From DASSYK01 sp036258315 (lineage in GTDB: Bacteria; Actinomycetota; Thermoleophilia; Solirubrobacterales; 70-9), in the NCBI GenBank assembly GCA_036258315.1, contig DATADX010000056.1:1-8565 (forward strand): 8,565 nucleotides of DNA. The letters run 5' to 3'. The position numbers and the translations under genes are program-made. This document shows, piece by piece, positions 7,717 through 8,565 of the stretch (position 1 is its first letter; the number at the start of each line of letters is the position of its first letter). The notes under the pieces were generated by a model that saw only the letters and a list, made by a program, of their open reading frames with translations, did not search any database and was not told where the DNA came from.

Positions 7717-8436
7717 CTACAGAGCGGCCGTGCGAAGCCGCGCCAGCCTCGACGGTGGCGCGACGGCCTCGTCGGCGGTGCCGGTGGAGGAGCTTGCGCG
7801 GCCGACACGGCCGACTCCGAAGGCGAGCGACGAGATGAAGAGCACGTAGAGCAAGCCGACGAAGCCCGTCGCCGCGGTCCAGGTCCAGGTGGGGACGTCG
7901 GTCTTGGACTCCCTCTGCAGAACGGCCTTGTCGGTCGTCACCTCGCGCGTGACCCTCGGCGAGGCGGGCACCTCGGGGGCGGGGATCGCGTCGTCCCGCG
8001 GCAGATAGACCGGCACGGCGGCGAGCCGGCGGCCGTTCTGCAGGCGCACGATCGACTTCCAGTCCCCGCTCAACGGCACCGCGCCGTCGCTGCGCCAGAC
8101 GCCGTCGTCGCCCTTCGTCAGCTCGGTCAGCTCGAGGCCGCCTCCCTGCCACGAGGTGACGTTGGCCCAGGAGGCGCCGTCGCCGAACGCGGAGGGATCG
8201 AAGCGGACCGCGACCTCGCCCCCGCGCGGCTCGCCACCGACACCCGTGACGTTGATCCGGGCGCTCACGTTCCGGGGCTCCTCGGTGGCGAGGCCGTTCG
8301 CGATCAGGACGCCCAGCGCGCCGAGCGAGGCCGCAAAGGCCGTGCGGGCGACGACCCGGCGGGGCAGCTCGCCGTTCAGCCCCATCGCGAGCAGGGCCCC
8401 GAGCACGCCGCCGCCGAGGCCGGCGACCAGCGCCAT
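7717..8436 (-). CDS. membrane protein with three predicted helices and an extracytoplasmic domain; possibly the 3' part of a frameshifted gene
   Basis: A 239-residue protein that I do not recognise with certainty. Predicted membrane segments are at about residues 3-20, 28-50 and 186-207. Between the second and third lies a domain of about 130 residues rich in beta-prone stretches, containing NVTSWQGGGLELTEL (92-106), DGVWRSDGAVPLSGDWKSIV (111-130) and AVPVYLPRD (140-148). This pattern of W, G and P-rich strands loosely recalls YtkA/FixH-type or copper-resistance beta-sandwich domains; the link is inference. The C-terminal tail is Ser/Thr/Ala and Arg-rich. ATG at 8434-8436 has GGAGGG seven bases upstream and overlaps the stop of the preceding frame (TGATG). 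The frame is also open further upstream, but that reading is Arg-rich and non-native. The overlap may be translational coupling, or the two frames may be one gene split by a lost base near 8450. Confidence 0.75.
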   Translation of the reverse strand: MALVAGLGGGVLGALLAMGLNGELPRRVVARTAFAASLGALGVLIANGLATEEPRNVSARINVTGVGGEPRGGEVAVRFDPSAFGDGASWANVTSWQGGGLELTELTKGDDGVWRSDGAVPLSGDWKSIVRLQNGRRLAAVPVYLPRDDAIPAPEVPASPRVTREVTTDKAVLQRESKTDVPTWTWTAATGFVGLLYVLFISSLAFGVGRVGRASSSTGTADEAVAPPSRLARLRTAAL

Positions 8437-8564
8437 CACGACGCCCTCCGGAGAATGTCCGCCGTCCACGGCACCGGCATCACGAGCTGCGACCAACCCC
8501 ACTGCGCGAGGAACCCGACCGAGCCGGCGGCGAGGCCGGCCGCGACGCCGAAGCGGAGCGGCCG
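8436..8564 (-). CDS. C-terminal end of a membrane protein, 5' part outside window; possibly the same gene as its neighbour
   Basis: The last 42 residues of a protein that enters from the right edge. They read as hydrophobic membrane-like sequence, RFGVAAGLAAGSVGFLAQWG, then WSQLVMPVPWTADIL, ending in RRAS at a TGA (8436-8438). The segment through Ile-Leu looks native, while the final RRAS looks like run-on. Adding one C at 8450-8453 would turn ILRRAS-stop into ILPEGVV and join it in frame to MALVAGLGGG of the next ORF. The family is not recognised. Confidence 0.65.
   Translation of the reverse strand, partial: RPLRFGVAAGLAAGSVGFLAQWGWSQLVMPVPWTADILRRAS
8444..8449 (-). promoter_or_regulatory. 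Shine-Dalgarno-like GGAGGG before the ATG at 8436
   Basis: GGAGGG lies seven bases before the ATG, inside the end of the preceding frame. It would serve a coupled second gene. The same bases would encode Glu-Gly if the two frames are really one gene, so it does not settle the question. Confidence 0.45.
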
Positions 8565-8565
8565 C

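Noticed and set aside
7673..8152. N-terminal extension of AhcY by 160 residues
   Set aside because: The extension is Arg-rich, overlaps the membrane-protein gene in another frame, and AhcY of 495 residues from ATG at 7672 already has the full family length.

Overview
The window is very GC-rich and every gene reads on the minus strand. Gene content and protein style (a SecA with a SEC-C zinc tail, an AhcY of 495 residues, a TEX30-like hydrolase, frequent GTG starts) suggest a high-GC actinobacterium. Solirubrobacterales/Thermoleophilia or a relative is the best guess, but it is made by eye with no database search.

In transcription order (from high to low coordinates): the 3' end of a membrane-protein gene (8436-8564) runs into a 239-residue membrane protein (7717-8436) at a TGATG overlap that looks more like a one-base frameshift inside a single gene. 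Next come ahcY (6185-7672), a sugar-phosphate nucleotidyltransferase three bases after it (5150-6181), a ComF-type phosphoribosyltransferase (4452-5081), a short hibernation-promoting factor gene hpf with its own promoter and strong ribosome binding site (4039-4386), a broken group II truncated haemoglobin (3506-4005), secA (534-3383), and the 5' part of a TEX30-like alpha/beta hydrolase (1-423).

The genes are mostly core housekeeping: SAH recycling, sugar-nucleotide supply, ribosome hibernation and protein export. The comF-hpf-secA order echoes the comFC-hpf-secA order of Bacillus, so this is probably an old conserved neighbourhood into which the globin was inserted and has since decayed. 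The less ordinary parts are the globin, which lacks a start codon and changes frame three times (once at a 17/18-base tandem duplication), the probable frameshift near 8450, a repeat-like palindromic stretch between secA and the hydrolase, and an apparently leaderless secA start. I found no RNA gene, CRISPR array, insertion sequence or convincing new system. No gene-free stretch exceeds 300 bases.
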